The notes: generated from the sequence alone by a model not told the origin. DNA of 64,000 bases from SZUA-35 sp964351995 (GCA_964351995.1 CAYGQE010000025.1:13085-77084); one strand, 5' to 3'. Numbered from the stretch's first letter, positions 33,842-42,585 are shown. Numbers and translations are program-made.

Positions 33842-34306
33842 ATGAACGAAATCAACGAATCGAGCGAGACGTTCGAGGACTTGGTCGCCGACTTCCGTCC
33901 CCAGTTGGTCGTCTACGGACGTTCGATCGATCCTCGGGGCGCCGAAGACGCCGTGCAGGACGCCTTCGAGGCACTACGCAAGCGTGAGCAACGCCCGCCG
34001 CCCATCGAGAACCGGCGGGGCTATCTCGTTCGGATCGTCCAGCGGGCGCAGCGTCGACCAACCCGTCTCGCCCGCTTCATCCCGCCACCTGCCGAAGTGC
34101 TCGATCACTACCGAGATCCCGGTGTTGCCAGAGCCCTGGCCCGATTGCCGGAACGTCAACGCGACTGCCTGGCCCTTCGCTACGGCCAAGACCAGAAGCT
34201 CACCGACATCGCCGAACTGCTCGGCATCACCGAGGGATCGGTGAAGCAACACATCGCACGCGGACTCGCCACGCTGCGTACTCGACTGGAGACCACCAAT
34301 GCCTGA
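33842..34306 (+). CDS. ECF-type RNA polymerase sigma factor
   Basis: 154 residues. A region-2-like segment (RGAEDAVQDAFEALRKRE, corresponding to the 2.2 helix) is followed by region 4 with a clear helix-turn-helix (LPERQRDCLALRYGQDQKLTDIAELLGITEGSVKQHIARGLATLRTRL). GAGGG precedes the ATG at 33842; an ATG at 33812 lacks this. The following gene overlaps it by eight bases and encodes a single-pass membrane protein, the usual position of an anti-sigma factor. An AT-richer stretch upstream (33750-33790) may hold an autoregulated promoter. Confidence 0.88.
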   Translation: MNEINESSETFEDLVADFRPQLVVYGRSIDPRGAEDAVQDAFEALRKREQRPPPIENRRGYLVRIVQRAQRRPTRLARFIPPPAEVLDHYRDPGVARALARLPERQRDCLALRYGQDQKLTDIAELLGITEGSVKQHIARGLATLRTRLETTNA

Positions 34307-35459
34307 TACCGATGTGCTCGATCTCGAAGAACGCCTCACCCGCCACTACGCCGACGTCGCCACCGCTCCGTCGCTCCACCGCCGTCCGTCTGCGACTCCT
34401 CGCCTGGTCTTTGCCGGCCTCCTCGTGGCGTTGATCGCCGGAGCGGCCTACGTCTCGAGCCTTGTCTCAACCCGCGAAGACATCGCCGCCGAACCTCTTC
34501 CGAACGATGCGGTGACGTCTGAGCTGATGGGTCTCCTGGAACGGGTTCCCGACACTGGAGCGCTTGCCGTCGGATTCGCTGACTTCGAGCGGGCCAGAAC
34601 CCTTTCAGACACCGGCACCCTCAACGACGACGCCCCCTTCCCAGCCGCGTTGGATCTGACCGCGCCACTCCCGCAATTCTTGGTCCGAGCCCAGCTCGAT
34701 CCCGGAGCGCTCGAACAGGCATTTGGCTTCGGACTGAGCGACGTTCTTCAATCGCTGGTGTTCCAAACAGAAGAAGTCGCTGACGGCAACATCATCCGTG
34801 TCGACCGTGATCTCGATGAAGTCCTCGACCGTGCGCAGGCTGACCCAGACTGGACAGACCGAGTCAGCCGGCGCATGGCAGGCTCGTTCGACATCGTGGA
34901 CTGGGGCGACGAAGGCTTTGACGTCGCCCGCGTGAGCACTGTGCGCGAGCTCGGCCGGGGCGGTCAGCTCGCCGGCTTCGACACCGATCTGTTGACCCGC
35001 TCAGAAGACAACGAGGAACTGGAAGGGGTGTTGTCGACCGACAGCACGCAGGGCGTGCTCGCCGACAATGAACAGTTCGTCGACGCGTTGGCGCTGGTCC
35101 ACCGCAGCGACTCGCTGGCGTTCATGGGCCATCTGGAGAGCAGCGGCTTCGTCGAGGGGCCGGACGATTCCTTCACAATCCCGAGCGTCATGATCGTGGA
35201 TCAATCGCTCGACGGCTCCGTTCGTGTCGTCTACGGATTCGCACCAGACACCGACATCGACGCCGCCATCTCGAACATCGTCACAACAATCGAAGAACCA
35301 TCGGAGTGGGTCAGCGGTTCGATCGACGGCATGTCGGTGACAAGCAGGAGAGCTGGCGAGTTCTTTCTGATCGACCTGACGCCGACCGACGAGCGGGCCG
35401 AGCAACTGGACCTCAGATCGATCTTCTTCTTCATGCAAGATGCGTCCAAGCTGCGGTAG
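34299..35459 (+). CDS. single-pass membrane protein, possible sigma-factor partner
   Basis: 386 residues. A short cytoplasmic N-terminus (1-35) is followed by one TM helix (about 37-57) and a large extracytoplasmic domain of about 325 residues. It has no zinc-binding HxxxCxxC motif of the common anti-sigma (ZAS) class. The overlap of eight bases with the sigma gene suggests co-translation, and by analogy it would hold the sigma factor at the membrane until a signal arrives outside. The outer domain is not one I recognise, so the anti-sigma role is inferred. Confidence 0.75.
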   Translation: MPDTDVLDLEERLTRHYADVATAPSLHRRPSATPRLVFAGLLVALIAGAAYVSSLVSTREDIAAEPLPNDAVTSELMGLLERVPDTGALAVGFADFERARTLSDTGTLNDDAPFPAALDLTAPLPQFLVRAQLDPGALEQAFGFGLSDVLQSLVFQTEEVADGNIIRVDRDLDEVLDRAQADPDWTDRVSRRMAGSFDIVDWGDEGFDVARVSTVRELGRGGQLAGFDTDLLTRSEDNEELEGVLSTDSTQGVLADNEQFVDALALVHRSDSLAFMGHLESSGFVEGPDDSFTIPSVMIVDQSLDGSVRVVYGFAPDTDIDAAISNIVTTIEEPSEWVSGSIDGMSVTSRRAGEFFLIDLTPTDERAEQLDLRSIFFFMQDASKLR

Positions 35460-35541
35460 CCGCCGCCGAGACCCTCTCGTATGGCGAGCGATCGGCGGTG
35501 GGGCAAGCCGCCCAGAGAGCACACCACTACAGTCTCCCGCC

Positions 35542-36837
35542 ATGCCGATCGAGCCAGACTTCCTCCGATTCGACACGCTCAGCCTGCACGCTGGCCAACG
35601 ACCCGACCCCACCACGGGTGCCAGGGCGGTGCCGATCTACTTCACGACGAGCTACAACTTCCCCGACACCGACGAAGCGGCGGCGCTGTTCAATCTGGAA
35701 GCGCCCGGCCACATCTACAGCCGGATCTCGAACCCCACCGTGGCGGTACTCGAAGAACGGCTGGCTGCACTCGAAGGCGGTGTCGGAGCAGTGGCCGCTG
35801 CGAGCGGAACCGCTGCGCTCCACCTCGCCATCGCCACGCTGCTGAGCGCCGGCGATCACGTCGTCGCCTCGAAGAACATGTACGGCGGCTCACTCAACAT
35901 GCTCACCCACACCATGCCCCGCTTCGGTATCACCACGACCTTCGTCGACCCTCGTGATCACGACGCATGGGCCGCTGCTATTCAGCCAAACACCAAGGTG
36001 CTGTTCGGCGAGACCCTCGGCAACCCCGGTATCGAAGTGCTCGACATCGCAGCGGTGGCCGACATCGCTCACAGCAACGGCCTTCCTCTCCTCATCGACT
36101 CGACCTTCAGCACCCCGTACCTCATTCGCCCGATCGAGCACGGCGCTGACATCGTCATGCACTCGGTCACCAAGTTCCTCGGCGGCCATGGTGTGGCCCT
36201 CGGCGGCGCCATCGTCGACGGCGGCCGCTTCGACTGGGAAGCATCCGGCAAGTTCCCGACACTCACCGAGCCCTATGCCGGCTACCACGGCATCGTCTTC
36301 ACCGAAGAGTTCGGCCCCGCCGCCATGGGCATGCGGGCCAGGGCCGAAGGCCTCCGAGACTTCGGCGCATCGATGAGTCCACAGAACGCCTTCCAACTCT
36401 TGCAAGGTGTCGAGACGCTGCCCCTCCGGATGCAGCGCCATGTCAGCAACGCCAAGGCAGTCATCGATGCGCTCCTCGCCAACGACGCCGTCAGCTGGGT
36501 CAGCCACCCGTACAACGAAGCGCACCCGGATCACGAGTTGGCCAAGCGCCTCTACCCGAAAGGCGCTGGCGCCATCTTGAGCTTCGGCGTGAAGGGTGGC
36601 CGATCCGCTGGCCGCAAGTTCATCGAGTCAGTCCAGCTCGCGTCGCACCTCGCCAACGTCGGCGATGCCAAGACGCTCGTCATCCACCCAGGAAGCACGA
36701 CGCATGGCCAGCTCAGTCCCGAGGAAATGAAGGCGTCCGGGATCAGCGAAGATCTCATCCGTTTGTCGGTCGGCCTGGAAGACCCTGATGACATCATCGA
36801 AGACATCGAGCGAGCATTGAAGTCGAGCCAACGATGA
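35542..36837 (+). CDS. metY: O-acetylhomoserine sulfhydrylase (PLP)
   Basis: A 431-residue Cys/Met-metabolism PLP enzyme that makes homocysteine (or methionine) from O-acetylhomoserine and sulfide (or methanethiol). FDTLSLHAGQRPDPTTGARAVPIYFTTSY opens the protein as in MetY, the PLP lysine is Lys211 in SVTKFLGGHG, and the end has LASHLANVGDAKTLVIHPGSTTHGQLS. The length is right for MetY rather than MetB/MetC (about 380-400). An alpha/beta hydrolase overlaps its stop (ATGA); metX is not present. Confidence 0.94.
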   Translation: MPIEPDFLRFDTLSLHAGQRPDPTTGARAVPIYFTTSYNFPDTDEAAALFNLEAPGHIYSRISNPTVAVLEERLAALEGGVGAVAAASGTAALHLAIATLLSAGDHVVASKNMYGGSLNMLTHTMPRFGITTTFVDPRDHDAWAAAIQPNTKVLFGETLGNPGIEVLDIAAVADIAHSNGLPLLIDSTFSTPYLIRPIEHGADIVMHSVTKFLGGHGVALGGAIVDGGRFDWEASGKFPTLTEPYAGYHGIVFTEEFGPAAMGMRARAEGLRDFGASMSPQNAFQLLQGVETLPLRMQRHVSNAKAVIDALLANDAVSWVSHPYNEAHPDHELAKRLYPKGAGAILSFGVKGGRSAGRKFIESVQLASHLANVGDAKTLVIHPGSTTHGQLSPEEMKASGISEDLIRLSVGLEDPDDIIEDIERALKSSQR

Positions 36838-37625
36838 TCATCGACGTCAACGGCCAATCGATTCACGCGGCAACTGGTGGGGTCAATCCGTGCCCCGAGG
36901 ATCCCGTTGTCATCCTGCTGCACGGCGCTGGCATGAATGGAACGATCTGGCAGCTCCAGACCCGCTACTTGGCGTATCGAGGCCTCCAGGCCATCGCCGT
37001 CGACTTGCCAGGACACGGTCGCTCCGAAGGCGAGCCAATGACCTCGATCGAAGATCTCGGACAGTTCGTTGTCGATCTCATGGACGCCGCCGGATGGAGC
37101 CAGGCCAGCCTCGTCGGCCATTCGATGGGGTCGTTCATCGCGCTCGATGCAGCACACCGACTCGGCAAACGCTGCCGATCGATGGTCCTCATGGGTGCAG
37201 CGGGCGCCATGCCGGTCCACCCGCAACTCATCGCCGACGCTGAAGCCAACCTGCCCGCTGCTGCTGCCCTGATGGCGGCGTGGGGTCACGCAAAACCCGC
37301 TCATGTCGGCCAGAACCCCACCCCCGGCATGTGGATGACCGGCGGGGCCCGAGCCCTGGTCGAGCGCAGCGATCCCGGCGTCCTCGCCACCGATTTCCGG
37401 GCCTGCGCTGCCTATCAGAGCGCAGCCGAGGCCGCAGCCGATGTGACGTGTCCAACCACCGTGATCATCGGCCTCGGCGACAAGATGACACCTCCGAAGG
37501 CAGGCCGTGCGCTGGCCGAGGCGCTGGCGCAGGTCGACATCATCGAACTCACCGACACGGGCCATTCCATGATGACCGAAGCACCGCGTGCCGTGCGTGC
37601 AGCCATTCTCGACGCAGTGAGCTGA
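36834..37625 (+). CDS. alpha/beta hydrolase
   Basis: A 263-residue alpha/beta-hydrolase fold enzyme. The oxyanion HG is at residues 30-31, the nucleophile Ser97 in GHSMGS, an acid in GLGDKMTPP, and the catalytic His in TDTGHSMMTEAP. The substrate is unknown. It is shorter than MetX homoserine acetyltransferase and lacks its motifs, so it is not the missing metX. It overlaps metY by four bases and is probably co-expressed with it. Confidence 0.9.
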   Translation: MIIDVNGQSIHAATGGVNPCPEDPVVILLHGAGMNGTIWQLQTRYLAYRGLQAIAVDLPGHGRSEGEPMTSIEDLGQFVVDLMDAAGWSQASLVGHSMGSFIALDAAHRLGKRCRSMVLMGAAGAMPVHPQLIADAEANLPAAAALMAAWGHAKPAHVGQNPTPGMWMTGGARALVERSDPGVLATDFRACAAYQSAAEAAADVTCPTTVIIGLGDKMTPPKAGRALAEALAQVDIIELTDTGHSMMTEAPRAVRAAILDAVS

Positions 37626-37629
37626 CCCG

Positions 37630-38268
37630 GTGGATGCGAGCTTCATAGCGATCAACATCGCTTACTTCCTCTACGTCGCTGCGACGATTCCGAAGAAGAT
37701 CATTCCGCTGCGGCTGACGCTGATCGTCGCCAGCATTGCGTTCGTCATCTACGGACTCATCGACAACAACCGCAGCGTGATCGTGTGGAACCTCCTCTTT
37801 GGCTTCCCACAGCTCTACCAACTACTGCATGAGCTCCGGGCCCAAGCCAAGATCAGCCTGACCGAGGAAGAAGAATCAGTGCGGTCTACTCGTTTCGCCA
37901 CGATGTCGCCCCGTGACTTCTTGACGTTCTGGAGCATCGGCGAAGACCGTGACGTCGGGTCGTTTCAGCTGACGACGCAGGACGAGCCCAACAGCGACCT
38001 CGTTCTCGTCTTGAGCGGCGTCGCCAGCGTGAGCATCGACGGCCAGCATGTCGCCGATCGCGGGCCCGGAAATCTCATTGGTGAGGCGAGCTTCGTGACC
38101 GGTGATTCCGCCTCGGCAACGGTCGTCATGTCACCCGATGCCACCGCCCGAGTTTGGCCGCATGACAAGTTGGATGTGTTGTCTCGCGCTCAGCCCGACG
38201 TCGCCGCTTCGCTGCTGTCGACGTTTGCTCGAGAGCTCTCACTCAAGATGAGAAGCAAAGCCAGCTGA
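37630..38268 (+). CDS. membrane protein with cyclic-nucleotide-binding domain, Popeye-like layout
   Basis: 212 residues. Two or three hydrophobic helices at the N-terminus (about 4-22, 26-46 and 49-65) are followed by a cytoplasmic CNB-like jelly roll (about 90-200: FATMSPRDFLTFWSIGEDRD, LVLVLSGVASVSIDG, GPGNLIGEASFVTGDSASATVVMSPDA). This matches the Popeye-domain layout of short membrane cAMP-binding proteins. The cassette arginine that contacts the phosphate is replaced by Ser/Ala, so ligand binding is uncertain. GTG start four bases after the hydrolase gene. Confidence 0.78.
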   Translation: MDASFIAINIAYFLYVAATIPKKIIPLRLTLIVASIAFVIYGLIDNNRSVIVWNLLFGFPQLYQLLHELRAQAKISLTEEEESVRSTRFATMSPRDFLTFWSIGEDRDVGSFQLTTQDEPNSDLVLVLSGVASVSIDGQHVADRGPGNLIGEASFVTGDSASATVVMSPDATARVWPHDKLDVLSRAQPDVAASLLSTFARELSLKMRSKAS

Positions 38269-38277
38269 CGGGACTGA

Positions 38278-38595
38278 TCACCTTGCAAAGCACCACTGGC
38301 CCGACTCCACGCTGAAGGTGTCCTCGGGACGATCGATCAGTCGGTAGGTGCCGACGGGCCATCCTCGGAGCAGGATCACCCCATCGACCAGATCGAGTCC
38401 TGCAAAGGATCGAGTTCTCTGCGACGGAGCCGTACGGGAATGATCTCGCCGCGGGCCGATCTGGTGGGACGACGCAGCATCCGTTGACCGCACCACGAAC
38501 CGGCCGGCAAAGACCACCACACGAGCCCCGACCGGCAGAGCATCTCTCACCTCATCGACCGAGAACCCAGCGGGGTACGACCAGAGCAACCGCAT
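38278..38595 (-). CDS. uncharacterised small protein
   Basis: 105 residues from the ATG at 38595. The frame also opens at 38685, which would overlap the acetyltransferase gene by 44 bases. Predicted mostly beta (VGARVVVFAGRFVVRSTDAAS; GVILLRGWPVGTYRLIDRPEDTFSVESGQWCFAR). The family is not recognised. The same-strand position after the GNAT gene suggests an operon. Confidence 0.55.
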   Translation of the reverse strand: MRLLWSYPAGFSVDEVRDALPVGARVVVFAGRFVVRSTDAASSHQIGPRRDHSRTAPSQRTRSFAGLDLVDGVILLRGWPVGTYRLIDRPEDTFSVESGQWCFAR

Positions 38596-38641
38596 CGCCG
38601 GCCCAAGGATGCGATGGCGACCAGCACCGCCACTGCTCGCC

Positions 38642-39127
38642 TCAGCGAGTCGACCACTGCTCTTCGCCCTCGTCATCAACGTCACCGGTTCTCGTCATTC
38701 CCACATGGCGAGCGACCGCTTGGGAAGCAATGTGTTCTGGATGGATGAAGGCCTCGAAGCGCGTCGATCCTTCGATGCGGAGTTGATCACGAACCCCCAT
38801 GGCAGCCTCCGACGCGTAGCCGTGGCCCTGGTCATCGACGCCGACAACCCACGCCAGTTCGGCGGCCTCATCGCTGACGTCAGCCTGGACGAACCCGATG
38901 GCTCGCCCGTCCCCGGCCCTGATGACCCAGTTGCGCCAGACCTCGTTTGGCCGCCCTGAACCGGCGATCTGAAGCCGATATCGATCTCGAAGATCCTTCA
39001 ATATTGGCGGTTCGCCGCCAATGAACTCGTACAACCGCTGGGCGCCCAGCACGCCGACCATTTCCTCGGCGTGCTCCACCCGAAGTGGCTCGAGCAGCAA
39101 CCGCTCGGTCGACATCATCACGTCCAC
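38642..39127 (-). CDS. GNAT-family N-acetyltransferase, RimJ/RimL-like
   Basis: 161 residues of the GNAT fold: STERLLLEPLRVEHAEEM at the start, AIGFVQADV in the central strands, the acetyl-CoA loop VVGVDDQGHGYASEAAM (Q/R-x-x-G-x-G/A), and IHPEHIASQAVARHVGMTRTG at the end. It acetylates an amine, and the target is unknown. I start at the GTG at 39127 because GAGG lies eight bases upstream; ATG codons at 39118 and 39115 are alternatives. Confidence 0.88.
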   Translation of the reverse strand: MDVMMSTERLLLEPLRVEHAEEMVGVLGAQRLYEFIGGEPPILKDLRDRYRLQIAGSGRPNEVWRNWVIRAGDGRAIGFVQADVSDEAAELAWVVGVDDQGHGYASEAAMGVRDQLRIEGSTRFEAFIHPEHIASQAVARHVGMTRTGDVDDEGEEQWSTR

Positions 39128-39151
39128 GAGATCATCCTCGCACGAGATCGA

Positions 39152-40450
39152 TCATCCCTCGGGCGGCACCGGGTGCATCTCTCCATCGAGGCCGAGGAAC
39201 GTCGAACCGTCGGCGCCGTAGAAGGTCGACGAAGCACTCGAACGCAATACCTGCAGCATTGCCGGCACCTCGCCACCTTCTGCTTCGATCTTGGCGATCA
39301 CTCGCTCAGTGCCAATCGTGTCGAGCAGTTCGAACGGACCCTGGGCCCAATTGAATCCCCACCGAATCGCCCGGTCGATGTTGACGATGTCATCGGAGAT
39401 CTCGGGCACGAGATCGGCGGCGTAGCGGAGCGTCCCGCCGAAGATCTGCCAGGCCAGTTCGCCGTGCATCGACTCCTCGAACATCACCGCACCGAGGTCA
39501 GCGGGAACACCGTCGAGGTCGGGGGCCACTGCCTCACGCCACTCGAGTTCGTTGAGGTCGTAGGTCTCGCGACGCTTCGAGCCGTCGTCGAGCTTGACCA
39601 TCCGACCGAAGCCACCGAGCTCGCGGGCCTTGCGGCCGAGTTGCCCCCGCTCGAGCATCTGCTGCTCGATCTCGGGGAACTCGGTGTACGAGCGCCCGAT
39701 GTCGTCACCGGGAAGGTTGACCGCAAGGTTCTTGCCAACGAGATCCATGACGTCGAGACCGATCAGATCGATCAGCCCGTACAGACCGGTCGGCGGAAGG
39801 CCAACGGGCTTGCCCAGCACGGCGTCGATCGTCTCCTGCTTCATCCCGTTCATGAGGAACGGCTTGGCGATGTGCAGGCCGGACAACATGAAGAAGCAAC
39901 CAATTCGATTGCCGATGAAGTTGACGGTGTCCTTGGCGTTGACCACGCCTTTGCCGAGCTTTGCGGCGCCGAAGTCAGCAAAGGCAGCGACGACCTCGTC
40001 AGTTGTGTCCTCACCGGGGACGAGCTCGAACAAGCGCATCACCTTCACCGGGTTGAAGAAATGGGTGATGGCGATGTCGGCCCGCAGCCGCTCGGGCATG
40101 TCGGCGCTGATGTCGCTGAGCGGGATACCGGAGGTGTTCGAACTGATGACCGAACCGTCCTTGCGGAGCGGCTCGACCTTTTTGAACAGTTCTCGCTTGG
40201 TGTCGAGGTCCTCGACAATTGCTTCACAGATCCAGTCGTAGTCACCAATCTTGTCGAGGTCGGTGTCGAACGTGCCGGTCTCGACGAGGTGACGGTCGCC
40301 CTCGTCGACAATGGCCAGCCCCCGCTCGACCGCTTCAGTGGAGATGTCGAGCATCAGCACCCGGCAGCCGGCGGCGGCACTCGCGGCGGCGATGCCCGCA
40401 CCCATGGTTCCGCATCCCAACACAGCAACGGACTCGATCGATCGGCTCAC
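39152..40450 (-). CDS. 3-hydroxyacyl-CoA dehydrogenase
   Basis: 432 residues. The N-terminal NAD domain starts VAVLGCGTMGAGIAAASAAAG (Gly-rich loop at 10-15), with SSNTSGIPLSDISADMPERL and THFFNPVKVMRLFELVPGEDT. The C-terminal 3HCDH helical domains follow. It oxidises 3-hydroxyacyl-CoA in beta-oxidation. The hydratase half of FadB-type fusions is absent. The GTG at 40450 is preceded by GAGGAG. No other beta-oxidation gene is adjacent. Confidence 0.93.
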   Translation of the reverse strand: MSRSIESVAVLGCGTMGAGIAAASAAAGCRVLMLDISTEAVERGLAIVDEGDRHLVETGTFDTDLDKIGDYDWICEAIVEDLDTKRELFKKVEPLRKDGSVISSNTSGIPLSDISADMPERLRADIAITHFFNPVKVMRLFELVPGEDTTDEVVAAFADFGAAKLGKGVVNAKDTVNFIGNRIGCFFMLSGLHIAKPFLMNGMKQETIDAVLGKPVGLPPTGLYGLIDLIGLDVMDLVGKNLAVNLPGDDIGRSYTEFPEIEQQMLERGQLGRKARELGGFGRMVKLDDGSKRRETYDLNELEWREAVAPDLDGVPADLGAVMFEESMHGELAWQIFGGTLRYAADLVPEISDDIVNIDRAIRWGFNWAQGPFELLDTIGTERVIAKIEAEGGEVPAMLQVLRSSASSTFYGADGSTFLGLDGEMHPVPPEG

Positions 40451-40637
40451 GGCAACTCTCCTCGATTGGAAACGGCGGCCAGTGTGCCCCAACTCGTTCC
40501 GCGCTGCGACAGAGGTCTGAACAGGAACAGAACGAAGCCAGCCTCCGGTATCGGCTTGGTTCGGCGCCGGTTCCTTCTCACATCATCCGCCCACCACGGG
40601 CGTAACCCCGAAGCAAGCCACCCGAATGAAGGACCCC

Positions 40638-41705
40638 ATGAAGAACATGAGCAAGACCACGAAACTCACCGCCCTACTCCTCGGCCTCGCATTGACCGCT
40701 GCTGCCTGTTCATCAGACGACAGCACCGACACCTCGGCGGAGGTCCCAGCGGCCCAGACCAGCGACGCTGGCGACGAGGCCATGGAAGACGAAGAAGCCA
40801 TGGAGGACGAGGCGATGGAAGACGATGCCATGGACGACGACGCCATGGAGGACGACGAGGCCATGGCCGATGACGACGCCATGGAAGACGGCGATGCGAT
40901 GAGCGAAGGCCGCCCGGTCATCAACATCGAGTTCGAGGGCCTCGAGCCGCTCGGCGACGACTTCGAATACGAACTCTGGACCATCGTCGACGGCGAACCC
41001 GTCACCGGCGGCGTCTTCGACATCGATGACAGCGGCGAGGTCGCCATCTCGAGCGATCAGGCCCACCTCTACGGACACGAAGGCGCCACCGACGTGGTCA
41101 TCTCGATCGAGCCTGCCGTTGACCCAGACCCGGCCCCCGCTGCTCCCAAGCCACTTGGCGGCGCCATCGCCGACGACGGTTCCTTCACTCTCGACACCAC
41201 CCACCCAGCCACGCTCGGCACCGACTTCAGTGACGCTGCCGGCCAGTTCATCCTTGGCACACCATCCGATGGTGAGGACAACAACGAGCTCTCCGGCCTC
41301 TGGTTCCTCCAGGTGCCCGGCCCCGAGGCCAGCCTCGAGCTTCCCGCACTGCCCGAGGGTTGGGTCTATGAGGGCTGGGCTGTTGTCGACGGCGTTCCGA
41401 TCTCGACTGGAACGTTCACCGACGGCGCAGGACCTGACGCATTCGACGGCTTCACCGGCGACGGCGATGTGCCTCCCTACCCCGGCGAGGACTTCCTCGT
41501 GAACGCTCCCGACGGGCTCAGCTTCCCGCTGGACCTCAGCGGTGGCCAGGCCGTCATCAGCGTCGAGCCGGCCGACGACAATTCACCGGCACCGTTCGCC
41601 CTGAAGCCGCTCGTCGGCGACATCCCCGCCGACGCCGAACCCTTCACCAACTACGACCTCGGCGCCGGCCCGGCTGCCTTCTCCGCCACCGGAGCCCAGG
41701 TCTAG
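40638..41705 (+). CDS. lipoprotein with acidic Met-rich repeat and two RskA-like modules
   Basis: 355 residues. The signal KLTALLLGLALTAAAC ends in a lipobox. A stretch of about 45 residues built from degenerate A-M-E-D-(D/E) repeats follows (40780-40905). Then come two similar modules: the first with YELWTIVDGEPVTGGVFDI and VVISIEPAVDPDPAPAAPKPLGG, the second with GWAVVDGVPISTGTFTDG and AVISVEPADDNSPAPFALKPLVG. Each resembles the extracytoplasmic domain of anti-sigma-K factors (RskA), but here there is no sigma-binding part. AAGGA precedes the ATG at 40638. The role is unknown. Confidence 0.8.
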   Translation: MKNMSKTTKLTALLLGLALTAAACSSDDSTDTSAEVPAAQTSDAGDEAMEDEEAMEDEAMEDDAMDDDAMEDDEAMADDDAMEDGDAMSEGRPVINIEFEGLEPLGDDFEYELWTIVDGEPVTGGVFDIDDSGEVAISSDQAHLYGHEGATDVVISIEPAVDPDPAPAAPKPLGGAIADDGSFTLDTTHPATLGTDFSDAAGQFILGTPSDGEDNNELSGLWFLQVPGPEASLELPALPEGWVYEGWAVVDGVPISTGTFTDGAGPDAFDGFTGDGDVPPYPGEDFLVNAPDGLSFPLDLSGGQAVISVEPADDNSPAPFALKPLVGDIPADAEPFTNYDLGAGPAAFSATGAQV

Positions 41706-41731
41706 GTCTTCGGCTTCGCCGCACTCCGCCG

Positions 41732-41757
41732 GTCCCCGAGGCATCCGCCTCGGGGAC
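41732..41757 (+). terminator. hairpin after the lipoprotein gene
   Basis: A perfect ten-base stem (GTCCCCGAGG with CCTCGGGGAC) with a six-base loop, 27 bases after the stop codon, followed by TGCTGCGTTTCC. The T-tract is weak, but position and stem strength suit a terminator. Confidence 0.7.
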
Positions 41758-41797
41758 TGCTGCGTTTCCGGCTTGCTCCCTGTGCGACGATGACGGC

Positions 41798-42511
41798 ATG
41801 AGCGCCGAGTATCAGCACCCCTACCCAAGCCCTGAAACGCTCGCCGACCACCCGTTCGAACCGCTCGATTTCCAGCGTTTGGACTCGGCTGAGATGGCAA
41901 CGCGGTCAACGGAATTCCTGGCCGAGATGGACCGTCGGCGGAGTGTTCGCATGCTCTCGGATGAACCCGTGCCGCTGCAACTGATCGAGAACGCCATCCG
42001 GACTGCGTCGACCGCTCCGTCGGGAGCTCACCTGCAACCGTGGCGGTTCGTCGTCATCGGCAACCCGGCAGTCAAGAAGCAGATCCGTGAAGCAGCCGAG
42101 GAAGAAGAGCGGGTCAACTACCTCGAGAACCGGATGAACGAGCAATGGCAAGAAACGCTGGCCCCGCTCGGCACCGACCACCACAAGGAGTTCCTCGAGA
42201 TCGCGCCGTGGATCGTCGTGTTGTTCGAAGAGCGATTTCGGCTGGACGACGACAGCAACAAGAGAAACAACTACTACGTGAAGGAGAGCTGCGGGATCGC
42301 CGCTGGCCTGTTCATTACCTCGCTGCACCGGGCAGGCCTCACCACCTTGACGCACACACCCTCCCCCATGGCATTCCTCACCAAGGTGCTTGAGCGGCCG
42401 AGCAACGAGCGGCCGTTCGTTCTCTTCCCTGTCGGGTATCCCCTTGAAGGGGTCTTGGTGCCTTCGCTCCAACGCAAGCCACTCGACCAAGTGATGACCC
42501 TCATCAACTGA
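41798..42511 (+). CDS. nitroreductase-fold flavoprotein, iodotyrosine-deiodinase-like
   Basis: A 237-residue FMN protein of the nitroreductase superfamily. The FMN-phosphate motif is RRSVRMLS and the family loop is TAPSGAHLQPWRFVVIG. ESCGIAAGLFITSLHRAGLTTLTHTPSPMAFL and RPSNERPFVLFPVGYP follow the iodotyrosine-deiodinase branch closely. The substrate-lid residues E...Y...K of that branch appear present (EEERVNYLENRMNEQW). Members reductively dehalogenate halotyrosines, so a dehalogenase is more likely than a nitroreductase. Confidence 0.9.
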   Translation: MSAEYQHPYPSPETLADHPFEPLDFQRLDSAEMATRSTEFLAEMDRRRSVRMLSDEPVPLQLIENAIRTASTAPSGAHLQPWRFVVIGNPAVKKQIREAAEEEERVNYLENRMNEQWQETLAPLGTDHHKEFLEIAPWIVVLFEERFRLDDDSNKRNNYYVKESCGIAAGLFITSLHRAGLTTLTHTPSPMAFLTKVLERPSNERPFVLFPVGYPLEGVLVPSLQRKPLDQVMTLIN

Positions 42512-42585
42512 CCACCGTCCCCGCCGACAGGGAACCTCGGTGCACGATCCACGTGCGACGAGGCCAACCCCAACAGGATGCTGTG

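Noticed and set aside
36834..37625. Alpha/beta hydrolase as MetX homoserine acetyltransferase
   Set aside because: At 263 residues it is much shorter than MetX, and the MetX signature regions are not seen; only the adjacency to metY suggested it.
36552..37658. Minus-strand open frame of 368 codons across metY and the alpha/beta hydrolase
   Set aside because: Antisense to two well-supported genes joined by an ATGA overlap.
39071..40873. Plus-strand open frame of 600 codons across the 3-hydroxyacyl-CoA dehydrogenase region
   Set aside because: Antisense to a clear HADH gene and running into the next gene out of frame; low-complexity His/Arg end and no domain.
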